NCBI RefSeq assembly: GCF_028683095.1
Contig: NZ_JAJUBC010000037.1
Span: forward strand, 1-54,034
From: Enterovibrio gelatinilyticus
Lineage (GTDB): Bacteria; Pseudomonadota; Gammaproteobacteria; Enterobacterales; Vibrionaceae
Length of the DNA stretch: 54,034 nucleotides
Direction of reading: 5' to 3'
Shown here: positions 28,366-38,416 of the stretch, in pieces
How positions within the stretch are numbered: the stretch's first letter is position 1
Layout: the number at the start of each line of letters is the position of its first letter
Notes under the pieces: model-generated
What the model was told of the DNA's origin: nothing
Database searches by the model: none
What the model saw: the letters and a program-made list of their open reading frames with translations, nothing else
Position numbers and translations under genes: made by a program

Positions 28366-29040
28366 TTATTTTCCTACTTTACTCAGTTCAGCTCGCATTT
28401 CGTCGACCACGGCTTTGTAGTCTGGCTGACTGAAGATAGCGGAGCCCGCCACAAACATATCCGCACCCGCTTCTGCAATTTCACGGATATTATCGACTTT
28501 TACGCCACCATCAATTTCAAGACGGATATCACGACCGCTTTCATCAATACGACGACGTACTTCACGCAGTTTTTTTAGCGTTTCGGGAATAAATGACTGA
28601 CCACCAAAGCCAGGGTTTACCGACATCAGTAAGATTAAGTCCACCTTGTCCATGATGTGGTCTAGGTGATGCAATGGCGTCGCAGGGTTAAATACCACGC
28701 CTGCTTGGCAGCCATGCTCTTTGATCAGCTGCAAGCTGCGGTCAACATGATCACTCGCTTCCACGTGGAAGGTAATCATGCTCGCGCCAGCCTTCGCAAA
28801 ATCAGGAATAATGCGATCTACCGGTTTCACCATCAGATGAACGTCGATCGGCGCAGTAATGCCATAGTCACGAAGAGCTTTACAGATAGGTGCACCAAAC
28901 GTGAGGTTTGGTACATAGTGATTGTCCATGACATCGAAATGCACCACATCAGCACCCGCTGCCAGAACTCTTTCGACGTCTTCACCTAAACGTGCGAAAT
29001 CCGCCGAAAGAATCGACGGCGCAATCAGAAAATCCTTCAT
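28366..29040 (-). CDS. rpe: Ribulose-phosphate 3-epimerase
   Basis: The 224-residue TIM-barrel epimerase has [15 protein letters not shown] at the N-terminus, the metal-ligand stretches [16 protein letters not shown] and PIDVHLMV, the [12 protein letters not shown] phosphate loop and [11 protein letters not shown]. It interconverts ribulose-5-P and xylulose-5-P in the pentose phosphate path. It is first in the rpe-gph-trpS unit here, because a divergent DUF2970 gene separates it from dam. Confidence 0.97.
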   Translation of the reverse strand: MKDFLIAPSILSADFARLGEDVERVLAAGADVVHFDVMDNHYVPNLTFGAPICKALRDYGITAPIDVHLMVKPVDRIIPDFAKAGASMITFHVEASDHVDRSLQLIKEHGCQAGVVFNPATPLHHLDHIMDKVDLILLMSVNPGFGGQSFIPETLKKLREVRRRIDESGRDIRLEIDGGVKVDNIREIAEAGADMFVAGSAIFSQPDYKAVVDEMRAELSKVGK

Positions 29041-29216
29041 TCTATAGCCTCACTAAGCCCAAAAGTCGGCGCAATTCTACCCGATCCAAGGCCGTCTGTC
29101 TTATCAGATCCTCTGATTGATACCATAACGTGTTCGTTTTATAGATGGTGCAAGTGATGCCAGTACAAATGGGCTAAGCTGGTGTCAGAACAATCAGATA
29201 CTACAAGAGAGCCATC

Positions 29217-29429
29217 ATGCACGACACAGATCGACAACCCGAAAAAGTCGGGATTTGGGAAGTAGTGAAAAGTGTTTTTGCCGCCATGTTTGGCGTGCAA
29301 TCAGACAAAAATCGACAACGAGATTTCAAGCAAGCCAGTATGGCGCCCTATCTATTGGTCGGTATTTTATTTGTCGTGATCTTTGTGTTGGGATTGATTG
29401 GCGTGGTGGCGTTAATCACGCCAAATTAA
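29217..29429 (+). CDS. DUF2970 family small membrane protein
   Basis: The 70-residue protein has a hydrophilic N-terminus including VWEVVKS-like VGIWEVVKSVFAAMFG and one C-terminal membrane helix (LLVGILFVVIFVLGLIGVVA). This matches DUF2970. Function unknown; predicted single-pass inner membrane. It is transcribed opposite to its neighbours and inserted between rpe and dam, which are contiguous in E. coli. AAGAGAG lies six bases before the ATG. Confidence 0.85.
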   Translation: MHDTDRQPEKVGIWEVVKSVFAAMFGVQSDKNRQRDFKQASMAPYLLVGILFVVIFVLGLIGVVALITPN

Positions 29430-29470
29430 ACGATACCCCAGCGATTTGAAGATGCTCAGGTATCCTCAGA

Positions 29471-30304
29471 CTACGGTGATTCCGGACTTTCGCATGCAAA
29501 TAGCGCCAGCAACTCATTCACTTTGTTTCTGCCACTGCCATTGCGACTGATCGTCCGCTTGACTCTTACCACGTTGAGGTGTGCACCATGGTATAGACTG
29601 CGCGTCAACGGTGTATCGTGGTTTGAAACCAGCACAGGAACACTCTTATCCATCGCAGCTTTTCGGGCTAAATCGCCAAGAATCGCTTGGTCATCGAGAC
29701 TAAATCCGCCACTCGAATAGGTGGTGAAGTTCGCCGTTGACGAAAGCGGTGCATAAGGAGGATCGCAATAAATCACACTGCCACGGCGCGCACTCTTAAA
29801 ACTTTGCTCATAACCTTCACATACAAACGTCGCCTTTTTGGATTTCTCTGAGAAAAACTCCAGTTCGGCCTGAGGGAAATAAGGTTTCTTGTAAGAGCCA
29901 AATGGCACATTGAAGCCACCTTTTTTATTGTAACGGCAAAGGCCATTAAAACCATGGCGGTTCATGTACAAGAAGTAAAGCGAACGCAAATACGGGTCAG
30001 TGGTGGCGTTAAACTCTTCGCGAATAGAAAGGTAAGCTTCTTTTTGATTGTACTCTTGCGTAAACAAGGTTCGCACATCATCAATATAGCGATGCGGCTC
30101 TTGTTTGAGCAGATTATAAAGATTAATCAAATCTGGATTAATGTCAGCAAGACGGTATTGTTCGAAGTCGGTATTCAAAAACACCGAACCCGCGCCAACG
30201 AATGGCTCAATCAGCTTTTTGCCTTCTGGCAAATGTTTGCGGATATCGTCAACCAGAGAGTATTTACCCCCAGCCCACTTAAGAAAGGCGCGATGCTTTT
30301 TCAT
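29471..30304 (-). CDS. dam: DNA adenine methylase (GATC-specific)
   Basis: The 277-residue alpha-group N6-adenine methyltransferase has the SAM-binding motif AFLKWAGGKYSLVDDI near the N-terminus, FVGAGSVFLN, and the catalytic DPPY in IYCDPPYAPLSSTANF. It methylates adenine in GATC, marking strands for mismatch repair and controlling replication initiation (essential in V. cholerae, from published work on the family). It lies downstream of damX in the aroK-aroB-damX-dam cluster. The C-terminus is slightly longer than in E. coli. Confidence 0.97.
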   Translation of the reverse strand: MKKHRAFLKWAGGKYSLVDDIRKHLPEGKKLIEPFVGAGSVFLNTDFEQYRLADINPDLINLYNLLKQEPHRYIDDVRTLFTQEYNQKEAYLSIREEFNATTDPYLRSLYFLYMNRHGFNGLCRYNKKGGFNVPFGSYKKPYFPQAELEFFSEKSKKATFVCEGYEQSFKSARRGSVIYCDPPYAPLSSTANFTTYSSGGFSLDDQAILGDLARKAAMDKSVPVLVSNHDTPLTRSLYHGAHLNVVRVKRTISRNGSGRNKVNELLALFACESPESP

Positions 30305-30408
30305 TAATGTGTATCCACTACCACAGATGCTCGAAAGGTGGCGGATTGTATCTCATTTTTAACCATCAATCAGCGTAATTTCGCACCTGACGTGACGCTC
30401 AAGTGCGG

Positions 30409-31968
30409 TTAATTAACCAGTCCTATCTCTTTATGAATCTGCGTGAAGGATTTCGCCCACGGATTTAAGCCTCGAACATCGGCAGATAAAGCCAATTCAG
30501 CACGTCGTGCTTCAGCCACCGTTGGGTAGTCGCCGAGCAACACCATGTACCAAGACTCACCATTTCGACGAGTTTCGTAAACCAAAGCTCTACCTTGCAG
30601 AGCGTATTGATCCAAAAACTCGCTAACGGCAGTCTTTGATTGCAATGCTGCAAGCTGCAACGCATAACGCGCTTTCGGGACGGTCAGTAGTAACTGGTTA
30701 GCCATAGGAACGTCAGTCGCAACAGGCTTATCTTGTGTCGATGCTTGCGTCGTTGGCTGGGTTGTAGATGGCTTATTTACAGCTGTAACAACGTCCTGTG
30801 ATACCACTGCATCCGTCATTGTAGGGGGCGTTTCTGCAGACTCAGACATTGGCACGCTTTCAGGTTGAGCCAATTCAGGGATCAACGGTTCAGCCACAGC
30901 ATTGGTTCCATCACCACCGATTTGTTGATCATCCATGATGGCGTCAACCACATTATCTGGCACCACAATACGACGGTCTTGGTCACGACGACCAACCGTC
31001 ATACCTTCAACGACTAAGGTATCAGGCAAAGCCATAGTGTCATCAAGCACCACTGAAGAGTCTTTTAGCTCGCCCGACATCGATGCATCACCGTTTGTCT
31101 GTGCCGCTATTTCTTGCTCTTTTTCTTCCAAAATATCAGCGAGAGCCTTCACACCATCTGGCATGTCTACCACTTCTTCTTGATGAGTTTGAGGCATCAT
31201 TGACCACCACACAATACCACCACCGATGGCCAGTAAAAGCAGTACTAAAATGAGTAACGGTAATGGGGAGCGGCGTTTTTTCTCTTCCATTAAGGAGGTC
31301 TCCTGCTGTTCCAGCCCTCGTAAAGCGCCGGGTAACGAAGGCAATGATGCTGCTTTTTGCTTTAGCGCTCTGCGCTGAGAAGCATCCAGTTGACGGCTAA
31401 CCATCATCACTTCAATGAACATTTCGCGTTCATTGTCAGCCAAAGGGCTGACTTCTAGTTCGAGTGGTTTAACACCCTGACCATAAGATACTTTATGTAG
31501 CCACTTATTTAGTTTCCCTTTGAGACTAAACAGTAACACATTGATTTGCCAACCATCGCGTTGTTGTGATTCGGTCACTAGTGCCCACAATTCAGCAATG
31601 ATGTTGGCACTCAAACGCTGCGCATCATCAATGACAACCAGCGCATGAACACTTCGACCTTCGAGCATATATTCGAGGCTTTGTAACATCGAATCTTGTT
31701 CATTGAAAACACCGTCTCGGACGATCTGACGCAAAATAATGGCGCGGTGCTGCGCATCTTGCTGGCTAGGATTGCAGATAAGAAGGGATTGAGTAGGCTC
31801 ATTGGCCCAATTCTCGAGGTAGCGTTCGCTTAGCCACGTCTTGCCTGCACCGGGTTCACCGGTGACTTGGACTAGGTTAGAACTGAATCGAGTAAGAAAC
31901 TGTATTCTCGACAACAACTGGATTTGGCTATCTAAATCCAGTGCGATCATGTCTTGGGAGCCTGTCAT
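30409..31968 (-). CDS. damX: DamX cell-division SPOR-domain protein
   Basis: The 519-residue product has a cytosolic AAA-like ATPase region with Walker A GEPGAGKTWLS (near residue 40) and Walker B VVIDDAQRL. One membrane helix follows (LPLLILVLLLLAIGGGIVWW, near 235-254), then a long low-complexity Pro/Thr/Gln-rich periplasmic linker and a C-terminal SPOR domain (about 435-510) that binds septal peptidoglycan. It resembles DamX, which localises to the divisome. The ATG at 31968 was chosen, with GGG upstream; a TTG six bases further up is the only alternative. It is 12 bases after aroB. Confidence 0.92.
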   Translation of the reverse strand: MTGSQDMIALDLDSQIQLLSRIQFLTRFSSNLVQVTGEPGAGKTWLSERYLENWANEPTQSLLICNPSQQDAQHRAIILRQIVRDGVFNEQDSMLQSLEYMLEGRSVHALVVIDDAQRLSANIIAELWALVTESQQRDGWQINVLLFSLKGKLNKWLHKVSYGQGVKPLELEVSPLADNEREMFIEVMMVSRQLDASQRRALKQKAASLPSLPGALRGLEQQETSLMEEKKRRSPLPLLILVLLLLAIGGGIVWWSMMPQTHQEEVVDMPDGVKALADILEEKEQEIAAQTNGDASMSGELKDSSVVLDDTMALPDTLVVEGMTVGRRDQDRRIVVPDNVVDAIMDDQQIGGDGTNAVAEPLIPELAQPESVPMSESAETPPTMTDAVVSQDVVTAVNKPSTTQPTTQASTQDKPVATDVPMANQLLLTVPKARYALQLAALQSKTAVSEFLDQYALQGRALVYETRRNGESWYMVLLGDYPTVAEARRAELALSADVRGLNPWAKSFTQIHKEIGLVN

Positions 31969-31980
31969 ATACAAACCCGC

Positions 31981-33057
31981 TTAGTGTGTCTTTATGACCT
32001 CAGCAAGCGTCTCGGGAGTCACGTTTGCAACTACTTCAGCGGTGCCAATAGACGTTGGCAGCACAAAGCGAAGTTGCCCTGAAAGCACTTTTTTGTCGCG
32101 TTTCATGTGCTTAATAAAGGCATCATAGTCCATGCTGGCAGGTGCTTTCACGGGGAGATTCGATTTTTCTAGCAAGGAAGTGATACGGCTAACATCTTCC
32201 TGCGAGAGCAATTGTTGATACTGAGCCGTTTTAGCTGCCATCACAGTACCTGCGGAAACCGCTTCACCATGTAGCCAGTTGCCATAGCCCATTTCTGCTT
32301 CAATCGCATGACCAAAAGTATGGCCAAGATTGAGCAAAGCACGAACACCAGACTCTTTTTCATCTTCAGCGACGACGTCAGCTTTGATTTGACAGCAACG
32401 TTTAATGGCATAAACCAAAGCTGCGGAGTCTAGCTGATTCAGCGCTGAATAGTTGTCATCCAACCATGTAAAGAATGCGCTGTCAGCAATAATGCCGTAT
32501 TTGATAACTTCTGCCATACCTGCTGCGAACTCACGGGCAGGTAGCGTTTGCATAACATCAATATCAATTACGACCGCTTTAGGTTGGTAAAACGCGCCGA
32601 TCATGTTTTTGCCAAGAGGGTGGTTTACCGCGGTTTTCCCCCCCACAGAGGAGTCCACTTGCGACAACAAAGTGGTAGGCACTTGAATAAAGTCCACACC
32701 ACGCTGATAACAAGCAGCCGCAAAACCTACAAGATCACCAATCACACCGCCGCCAAGGGCGACAATCAATACATCACGAGCGTAGTTACCCTCGAGTAAA
32801 AACGTATTGATGGTATTAAATGTGTCGAGTGTTTTGTATTGCTCACCATCAGGGAGGGTAAGCAAAGCTGGTGTACCACCAGCTTTTTCCAAGGTATTCA
32901 GGAGACGATCCGCATACAGCGGAGCAATGGTATCGTTTGTGATAACCACCACTTGACGACCTTTGGCATCAGAAAAGAAGGTGGGATCGGAAAGCAATCC
33001 TTCACCAATCGATATGGGGTAACTTCTGTCGCCTAGGTTTACGTCGATCCTTTCCAT
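31981..33057 (-). CDS. aroB: 3-dehydroquinate synthase
   Basis: The 358-residue metal-dependent synthase has the NAD-binding [19 protein letters not shown] motif and the [19 protein letters not shown] loop. Later [15 protein letters not shown] and HGEAVSAGT carry zinc ligands. It converts DAHP to 3-dehydroquinate, the second shikimate step. AAGGT precedes the ATG by five bases. It sits between aroK and damX as in E. coli. Confidence 0.97.
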   Translation of the reverse strand: MERIDVNLGDRSYPISIGEGLLSDPTFFSDAKGRQVVVITNDTIAPLYADRLLNTLEKAGGTPALLTLPDGEQYKTLDTFNTINTFLLEGNYARDVLIVALGGGVIGDLVGFAAACYQRGVDFIQVPTTLLSQVDSSVGGKTAVNHPLGKNMIGAFYQPKAVVIDIDVMQTLPAREFAAGMAEVIKYGIIADSAFFTWLDDNYSALNQLDSAALVYAIKRCCQIKADVVAEDEKESGVRALLNLGHTFGHAIEAEMGYGNWLHGEAVSAGTVMAAKTAQYQQLLSQEDVSRITSLLEKSNLPVKAPASMDYDAFIKHMKRDKKVLSGQLRFVLPTSIGTAEVVANVTPETLAEVIKTH

Positions 33058-33075
33058 GGAATACCTTTTTCGTGC

Positions 33076-33594
33076 TTAGTGATTTTCCAATAGTTCGATG
33101 ATTTGATTTGCCACAACTTTGGCACTTTGATCATCAGTACGAACTACGTAATCAGCAATTTCTTCGTAAAGAGGGTTACGCTCTTGTGCCAACGCTTCCA
33201 GCACTTCACGAGGCTGATCGGTTTGCAACAATGGACGTTTCTTGTCACGTTGAGTTCGTGCCAACTGCTTTTCGATAGTGGTTTCAAGATACACAACGAT
33301 GCCACGAGCGGACAGACGGTTACGGCTCTCTTTACTCAAGATTGAACCACCACCGGTCGCCAGTACGATACCTTGCTTTTCAGTCAGGTCGTTGATGACG
33401 TTCTCTTCGCGAACACGGAACCCCTCTTCACCTTCAACATCAAACACCCATGCGATATCAGCACCAGTGCGCTCTTCAATCACGGTGTCCGAGTCAAAAA
33501 ATTCCATGTGTAGTTGTTGTGCTAGGTGTCGACCAATTGTGCTTTTGCCAGCCCCCATTGGACCTACAAGAAAGATATTTCGTTTTTCAGCCAT
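33076..33594 (-). CDS. aroK: Shikimate kinase I
   Basis: The 172-residue P-loop kinase has Walker [15 protein letters not shown] near residue 12, [11 protein letters not shown], and the substrate-binding [10 protein letters not shown] motif. The LID region carries [11 protein letters not shown]. It phosphorylates shikimate with ATP. The ATG at 33594 gives the standard [19 protein letters not shown] start; the longer upstream frame is part of the pilQ-aroK spacer. It heads the aroK-aroB-damX-dam series. Confidence 0.96.
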   Translation of the reverse strand: MAEKRNIFLVGPMGAGKSTIGRHLAQQLHMEFFDSDTVIEERTGADIAWVFDVEGEEGFRVREENVINDLTEKQGIVLATGGGSILSKESRNRLSARGIVVYLETTIEKQLARTQRDKKRPLLQTDQPREVLEALAQERNPLYEEIADYVVRTDDQSAKVVANQIIELLENH

Positions 33595-33792
33595 TTTAAG
33601 CAATATACGCGCGGTTAATGAAAACAACACCGCCCGCAGGCTCGCTACTTGAAAGCCCGAGGCGCCAATTTCCTCACAGATAATTCGTGATCAGACCAAA
33701 AATTATCTCAGGTCAACTAGCCCTTTGGCAACTTAAAATACGCCTTTATGGCAGTTTAAATTTACGGGCACGGCATGTTTATCGAGGAAACA

Positions 33793-33825
33793 GGCTGAAA
33801 CAAGCACTTGGTGCTCACTTCAGCC
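33793..33825. repeat. Two-part hairpin between pilQ and aroK
   Basis: GGCTGAA (33793-33799) pairs with TTCAGCC (33819-33825), and inside it AGCAC (33803-33807) pairs with GTGCT (33811-33815). A three-by-three internal loop separates them and a TTG loop closes the inner stem. No T-run follows on either strand, so it is not a standard terminator. It may be an mRNA processing or stability element in the pilQ-aroK transcript. Confidence 0.55.
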
Positions 33826-33878
33826 CGTGTAGGATATTTGTTACCACAAGCACCTATAACACAATGAGTTAAATCACT

Positions 33879-35645
33879 TTATTGCGCCATAATCCTTGGT
33901 GTAACAAAGATAAGAAGCTCTCGTTTGCCCATGGTTTCATAATTTCGGCGGAACAATTGACCAATCCCAGGAATGTCGCCAAGCAATGGGATTTTATCGA
34001 CACCTTCCATCATTTCATGTTGATAAATACCCCCTAGCACGACCGTTTCACCGTCATTAACGAGAACTTGAGTGCCAATACGCTGAGTATTAATCGCCAT
34101 TGCTTCACCCGTACCGGCTTTAACTGTACCAGCAGGCTTGTCTTGGGTGACCTGCAAATCCAACACCAGTTTATTATCTGGCGTGATTTGAGGGGTTACA
34201 GAAAGGCTCAATACCGCCTTCTTAAACGACACAGCAGCTGCACCACTGGAGGATGCCTCGAGATAAGGTAATTCGGTACCCTGTTCAATATAGGCCGCAG
34301 TTTTATTGGTGGTAAGTAGACGTGGCGAAGAAATAATTTCGGCGCGTGACTCTGCTTGCAAAGCCGATAGTTCAAGATCCAGCAGCAAATCTTTACCGAG
34401 GTTCGCCACCTGAAACGCAATACTGGCTGCGTTCGGGCTGACAGCCCCTAGATTCACGTTCAAGAAGTCATCGATATTATTTTGTGATGGCGTTGAGCCT
34501 CCACCACCCGTAATAAAATCTCCACTGTCTCTATCTGAAATGAAATTGTTGTCCCACCCTACGTTGCTCTCAATTGAGCCGCCAGTGGTGAAACTTCCGT
34601 TAGTGTTGGCAACACCCCAACGCACACCTATCTCTTCAAGTGTCCCCTCATCCACTGTCACAATACGCGCTTCGATTTCAACCTGATCGACAGGAATATC
34701 TAATGAAGCGATCAGCGATTTCACCACATCGATATTGTCTGCGAGATCACGGATCACCAAGGCGTTAGTTCGAGGGTCAACCGCAATACTGCCACGCTCA
34801 GTAAGCAAGCTGATGCCTTCATCTTCCCCACCATCAAGCATATCTTTCAGATCGACAGCATTGGCATATTTTATGTGCAACACTTCTGAACGCAGCGATG
34901 CTAATTCTCTTTCGTTACGGCGCTTCTCCAACACCAAGCGCTCTTGCTCATCCAACTCTGCTTTGGGAGCCACCAGCAAGATATTGCCCATCTGACGCTT
35001 GTCTAAGCCTTTCACATTCAAGATGGTATCAAGCGCTTTTTGCCAAGGCACATCATCGAGCCTCAAGGTCAACGTGCCGTTGACCGAATCCGACACAACA
35101 AGGTTAAATCCGTTGTGCTCTGCCACCATCTGCAAGACAGAACGCACTGAAATGTCTTGGAAATTGATAGAGATATTGGCGTTCTTCTTGGCTTTTTTGT
35201 CTTTGTTAGATTGGCTCTTCGGCAACGATGAAAACGGGAACACTTCCACTGTCAGTACATTGTCGGTTTGATAATAGTCGTAACCAAAGTACCCAGAAGT
35301 TGTCAAAGTGACTTGGGTATCATCATCGACGGCTTGTACATCGAGAGACTTTGCCGTTGTGTCAATCTGATCGAGACTTCGTGAACCAATCAGATTGTCT
35401 TCAACCTGTGTCGCTTTGGCGTTGATAACTAGTGCTTTGTCTTCTTTGCCAAAATTCGTTACCACGGACTTTTCGGCAAAAGTAAGAACGATAAGTGTTT
35501 TACCGCTTTCCCCTTTTGAAAACTCGACGTTTTGCAGCTGGTTGCTTGCGAACACCAGTGGTGTCACAAGCAAACATATCGCAGCGAGAGCCCAATGCAT
35601 CCCTCTGCGCATTTTGCCTTGGCATCCTTCCCTCAGGCTTTTCAT
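33879..35645 (-). CDS. pilQ: Type IV pilus / competence secretin PilQ
   Basis: The 588-residue product has a signal-like N-terminus (hydrophobic LAAICLLVTPLVFA), an AMIN domain (about 40-130), STN and secretin N-terminal repeats (about 155-330), and a C-terminal secretin barrel. The barrel has VPSDKLP-like VEIEARIVTVDEGTLEEIGVRWG and LLTTNKTAAYIEQGTELPY. It forms the outer-membrane ring for pilus and DNA uptake. Its assembly partner PilP is encoded immediately upstream. AAGGG lies six bases before the ATG. It is the last gene of pilMNOPQ. Confidence 0.96.
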   Translation of the reverse strand: MKSLREGCQGKMRRGMHWALAAICLLVTPLVFASNQLQNVEFSKGESGKTLIVLTFAEKSVVTNFGKEDKALVINAKATQVEDNLIGSRSLDQIDTTAKSLDVQAVDDDTQVTLTTSGYFGYDYYQTDNVLTVEVFPFSSLPKSQSNKDKKAKKNANISINFQDISVRSVLQMVAEHNGFNLVVSDSVNGTLTLRLDDVPWQKALDTILNVKGLDKRQMGNILLVAPKAELDEQERLVLEKRRNERELASLRSEVLHIKYANAVDLKDMLDGGEDEGISLLTERGSIAVDPRTNALVIRDLADNIDVVKSLIASLDIPVDQVEIEARIVTVDEGTLEEIGVRWGVANTNGSFTTGGSIESNVGWDNNFISDRDSGDFITGGGGSTPSQNNIDDFLNVNLGAVSPNAASIAFQVANLGKDLLLDLELSALQAESRAEIISSPRLLTTNKTAAYIEQGTELPYLEASSSGAAAVSFKKAVLSLSVTPQITPDNKLVLDLQVTQDKPAGTVKAGTGEAMAINTQRIGTQVLVNDGETVVLGGIYQHEMMEGVDKIPLLGDIPGIGQLFRRNYETMGKRELLIFVTPRIMAQ

Positions 35646-35654
35646 TGTTTACCC

Positions 35655-36173
35655 TTATTTGTTGTTATTTAGTGCCAATCTGACGTTACGTACCTGCCAG
35701 CAGCCAAGGCCGTCTGGAAGGTGTTCGGTAATAGAAAGCGTGTGTTGACTAATGCTATCGACGCGACCTCGATTGTTACCCATCATGCGTCCTATCCCTA
35801 CTCGGTGAATAGTGCTATCGGGTGCCTCAACCAATGCCCAGTAACTGCCTGGCAAGCCAATAACCCCTTTAAAATCTAACGACGCGAGTTCATATCCTTC
35901 CAACGAGTCTCTGCTCGGTAAATCACTCGGCTGCCAGCAATCACCTTTTGCCAAGGTGTCTTCTTCTTCAGCCGCTGGTAAAACAAAGGGATCGGTGTCT
36001 ACCGCTGGGTTAAACGGCAATGCCGCATAGACAGGTTCGGGTGGTAGCGGAGTGGCCGTCACTTCTGCGGCAGAGTACGTCTGCACGATAAAGCGATCGA
36101 GTTCTTGCGAGGCGTCCTTTTGCTCACAGCCCGTCAGCACGACGAGTGCTATCAGTGTTAAGGGATACTTCAT
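35655..36173 (-). CDS. pilP: Pilus assembly lipoprotein PilP
   Basis: The 172-residue lipoprotein has the signal sequence MKYPLTLIALVVLTGCEQ, with Cys16 at the lipobox LTGC. The folded beta domain (about 90-165) includes FKGVIGLPGSYWALVEAPD. PilP links PilNO in the inner membrane to PilQ in the outer membrane. The start overlaps the pilO stop (ATGA), and pilQ follows after nine bases. Confidence 0.94.
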   Translation of the reverse strand: MKYPLTLIALVVLTGCEQKDASQELDRFIVQTYSAAEVTATPLPPEPVYAALPFNPAVDTDPFVLPAAEEEDTLAKGDCWQPSDLPSRDSLEGYELASLDFKGVIGLPGSYWALVEAPDSTIHRVGIGRMMGNNRGRVDSISQHTLSITEHLPDGLGCWQVRNVRLALNNNK

Positions 36174-36763
36174 TGCGCTACCCCCTTATTGGCGTTTTCA
36201 TATCGATAGGTATGCGCCGTAACTGTAAACCTCAGGTCACTCTGCTTGCCCTCCCGTGATATCGAGAAATTTTGAAGCGCGACAATCCTCGGCAAACGCG
36301 CTAGCGCTGCAGAGAATTGACCAACATTTCGATAGTCACCCTTTAGCTCTATCTCTAGTGGTATTTGATACAGCCAACCCATACGTTTGCCATTGCGCCA
36401 ATTAAGACGCTCAAAGCTCAAACCATATTGCAGACCCGTATCATTAATCCCAGCCAGTAAAAGGGCGAGTTCATCTTCGGCCGGAAGTTGCTGTGTTAAG
36501 CGCGCATAGTAGCGTTGCAGCTCAACCATTTGCTCTTCAACATTTGGCAAGGCGGCGACTTGTTCCGCTTTGATTCGAAACTGAGTGCGAAGCAGTGTCT
36601 CCTCTTGCTTTGCCATGTTTATATCGTCTTGCACAGGCAATACAACAAAGAACATCGCAGCGCCCAAGAACCCTAGGGCGATAACACCCAGCAGCAGATT
36701 TTGCGCCACTGCGGGCCATTCAGGGATTTCATCAATATCCCAATCACGCCAATCAGCGGCCAT
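36170..36763 (-). CDS. pilO: Pilus assembly protein PilO
   Basis: The 197-residue bitopic inner-membrane protein has one membrane helix (LLLGVIALGFLGAAMFFVVL, about residues 22-41), a coiled coil and a ferredoxin-like periplasmic domain. It pairs with PilN and PilM in the alignment platform. The ATG at 36763 was chosen because AGGAG lies seven bases upstream. An in-frame ATG 96 bases up lies inside pilN and would give an unusual leader. It overlaps pilN by 11 bases. Confidence 0.92.
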   Translation of the reverse strand: MAADWRDWDIDEIPEWPAVAQNLLLGVIALGFLGAAMFFVVLPVQDDINMAKQEETLLRTQFRIKAEQVAALPNVEEQMVELQRYYARLTQQLPAEDELALLLAGINDTGLQYGLSFERLNWRNGKRMGWLYQIPLEIELKGDYRNVGQFSAALARLPRIVALQNFSISREGKQSDLRFTVTAHTYRYENANKGVAQ

Positions 36764-37340
36764 CTGTGTTCTCCTGCGGTAAGTTAGGAACCACGTAACC
36801 CACCAACTCAAAGGTTGCCTTAAATCGCTTTTCGACAAAGGTTGATCGTGACGAGTCACTGATGATGGAATGTATTTGAACTTGGCTAGCGGCAGGATCG
36901 GCCTCTAACAATGCCAGCAATGTGGCCAACTGCGCATTGGATCGACTTCGCCCTTCAATGTTCACTTTCCCAGATGTCATCGAGACTTTATCGAGTACCA
37001 CACCATCAGGGGTGATTTGAGGTAAAAGGTTAAACAACAATGTGGCGTTATTTCGCTGCTTTTGTAGCGCATTAACCAACGTTAAACGCCGTTGAAGCGT
37101 ATCTCGCTCTACTTCTCGCTTCGCAAACGCACGTAAGGTGGTATTCAAACTGTCTATCTCAGTTTGCAAACGCGCATTACGAGCCTCTTGCGCCTCGAGT
37201 TGTTGACTCATCATCCAGCGCCCAAATCCAGTGAGTGCCATCAACAAAACAAGTAGCAGTGCCACTTTTTGAAAAAACTGCCGACGTATTGCTTGTCTAT
37301 TAATCTCTCGCCATGGAAGTAGGTTAATACTGACAATCAT
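36753..37340 (-). CDS. pilN: Pilus assembly protein PilN
   Basis: The 195-residue bitopic inner-membrane protein has the cytoplasmic N-terminus INLLPWREI (the PilM-binding motif, residues about 5-13). One membrane helix (about 27-45), a coiled coil and a periplasmic domain follow. It overlaps pilM by four bases (ATGA) and is read through to pilO. Confidence 0.94.
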   Translation of the reverse strand: MIVSINLLPWREINRQAIRRQFFQKVALLLVLLMALTGFGRWMMSQQLEAQEARNARLQTEIDSLNTTLRAFAKREVERDTLQRRLTLVNALQKQRNNATLLFNLLPQITPDGVVLDKVSMTSGKVNIEGRSRSNAQLATLLALLEADPAASQVQIHSIISDSSRSTFVEKRFKATFELVGYVVPNLPQENTDGR

Positions 37341-38269
37341 TGGTTAACTCCTCGCAACGCGAGACCAATCGCGGTAGACCAGGCACTCACAGGCTCATTA
37401 AGTTGTTCAATAAGAGCAGGGGAATACGTCAATCCACGTAATGGATTCAACGCTTGAGTCGGCCAAGATAAGAGGGATTCAAGTTGCAAGATGTCGACAT
37501 GCTTTGCACACTCGCCCGACAACCACACGTGAGAGACTTCGGCGCCAGAAAGCTGAGTTGCCGCGAGTTGATAATGTCGCTTGATGATATCGGCTAGTTG
37601 CTCAGTATACAGATGTCGATCTGTCGAAGGATCGCTGGTTTGAGTCAGCATAGGTGCCGGCAGTTCGCGGTAGAACGGGCCTGATTGCTCTCCGCCCATA
37701 CAAATCTGTAATCTCTCTAGGCCAACATCCACCAGCAACCCAACCCCAGACACAAGTTGAATGTCTGATTGCTCTCTGTATAAACGCGTTAACGCCTGAG
37801 TGTGCAGTTCAATCACAGACAACGAGAACCCAGCCTGAGCCAGTCCCGTTAATGTGTCATTCAACATTGATTTTCGGCAGGCATATACCTCAGTGGCGCT
37901 TTTATCTGCAAGCGTATGATAGTCATAAAGGAGCTCATCAAATGGCAGCCCCAGACTCTCAGATAGCTGCAAGCCAACTTGCACAAACTGCTCATGCTCT
38001 GGAGCATCCTTTAGCACTGGAAATCGTTTCACAGCGATACTACTTTGCGGCACACCCATAATCTGATGCTTTGGCCAATGCCATGGTAATGAGCACGCCT
38101 TAGCAATACGCTTTTTCACACTTTTTAATACGCTATCGAGTGTGTCTGGGTCATAAGGAGAAACCAGTAACGTTTTCAGCGTGACTGATTGATTGCGTTG
38201 CTGAAGTAAAGCCGCCCGCACTGTGTTCGTGCCAATATCAATGCCTACAGTCGTTGTTACACCAAACAT
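37337..38269 (-). CDS. pilM: Pilus assembly actin-like ATPase PilM
   Basis: The 310-residue cytosolic FtsA/actin-like protein has GIDIGTNTVRAALLQQ near the N-terminus (phosphate 1), SGVGLLVDVGLERLQIC (phosphate 2) and WLSGECAKH (adenosine). It binds the PilN N-terminal peptide and connects the pilus platform to the cytosolic motor. It is the first gene of pilMNOPQ and is divergent from mrcA across a 147-base promoter gap, as in most gamma-proteobacteria. Confidence 0.93.
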   Translation of the reverse strand: MFGVTTTVGIDIGTNTVRAALLQQRNQSVTLKTLLVSPYDPDTLDSVLKSVKKRIAKACSLPWHWPKHQIMGVPQSSIAVKRFPVLKDAPEHEQFVQVGLQLSESLGLPFDELLYDYHTLADKSATEVYACRKSMLNDTLTGLAQAGFSLSVIELHTQALTRLYREQSDIQLVSGVGLLVDVGLERLQICMGGEQSGPFYRELPAPMLTQTSDPSTDRHLYTEQLADIIKRHYQLAATQLSGAEVSHVWLSGECAKHVDILQLESLLSWPTQALNPLRGLTYSPALIEQLNEPVSAWSTAIGLALRGVNQ

Positions 38270-38416
38270 TTACCGTGCTACCTTCTTAAAAGTCAGCATC
38301 AAGTAACTTTTTTGAAAGTTCTCTTTGCAGATCCGTTATTTTTTGTTCAGTTGTCTTTATACTACCCACACTAATCAATATGACGGCTCGACAAAAAACG
38401 TGACGGGAAATATCAA

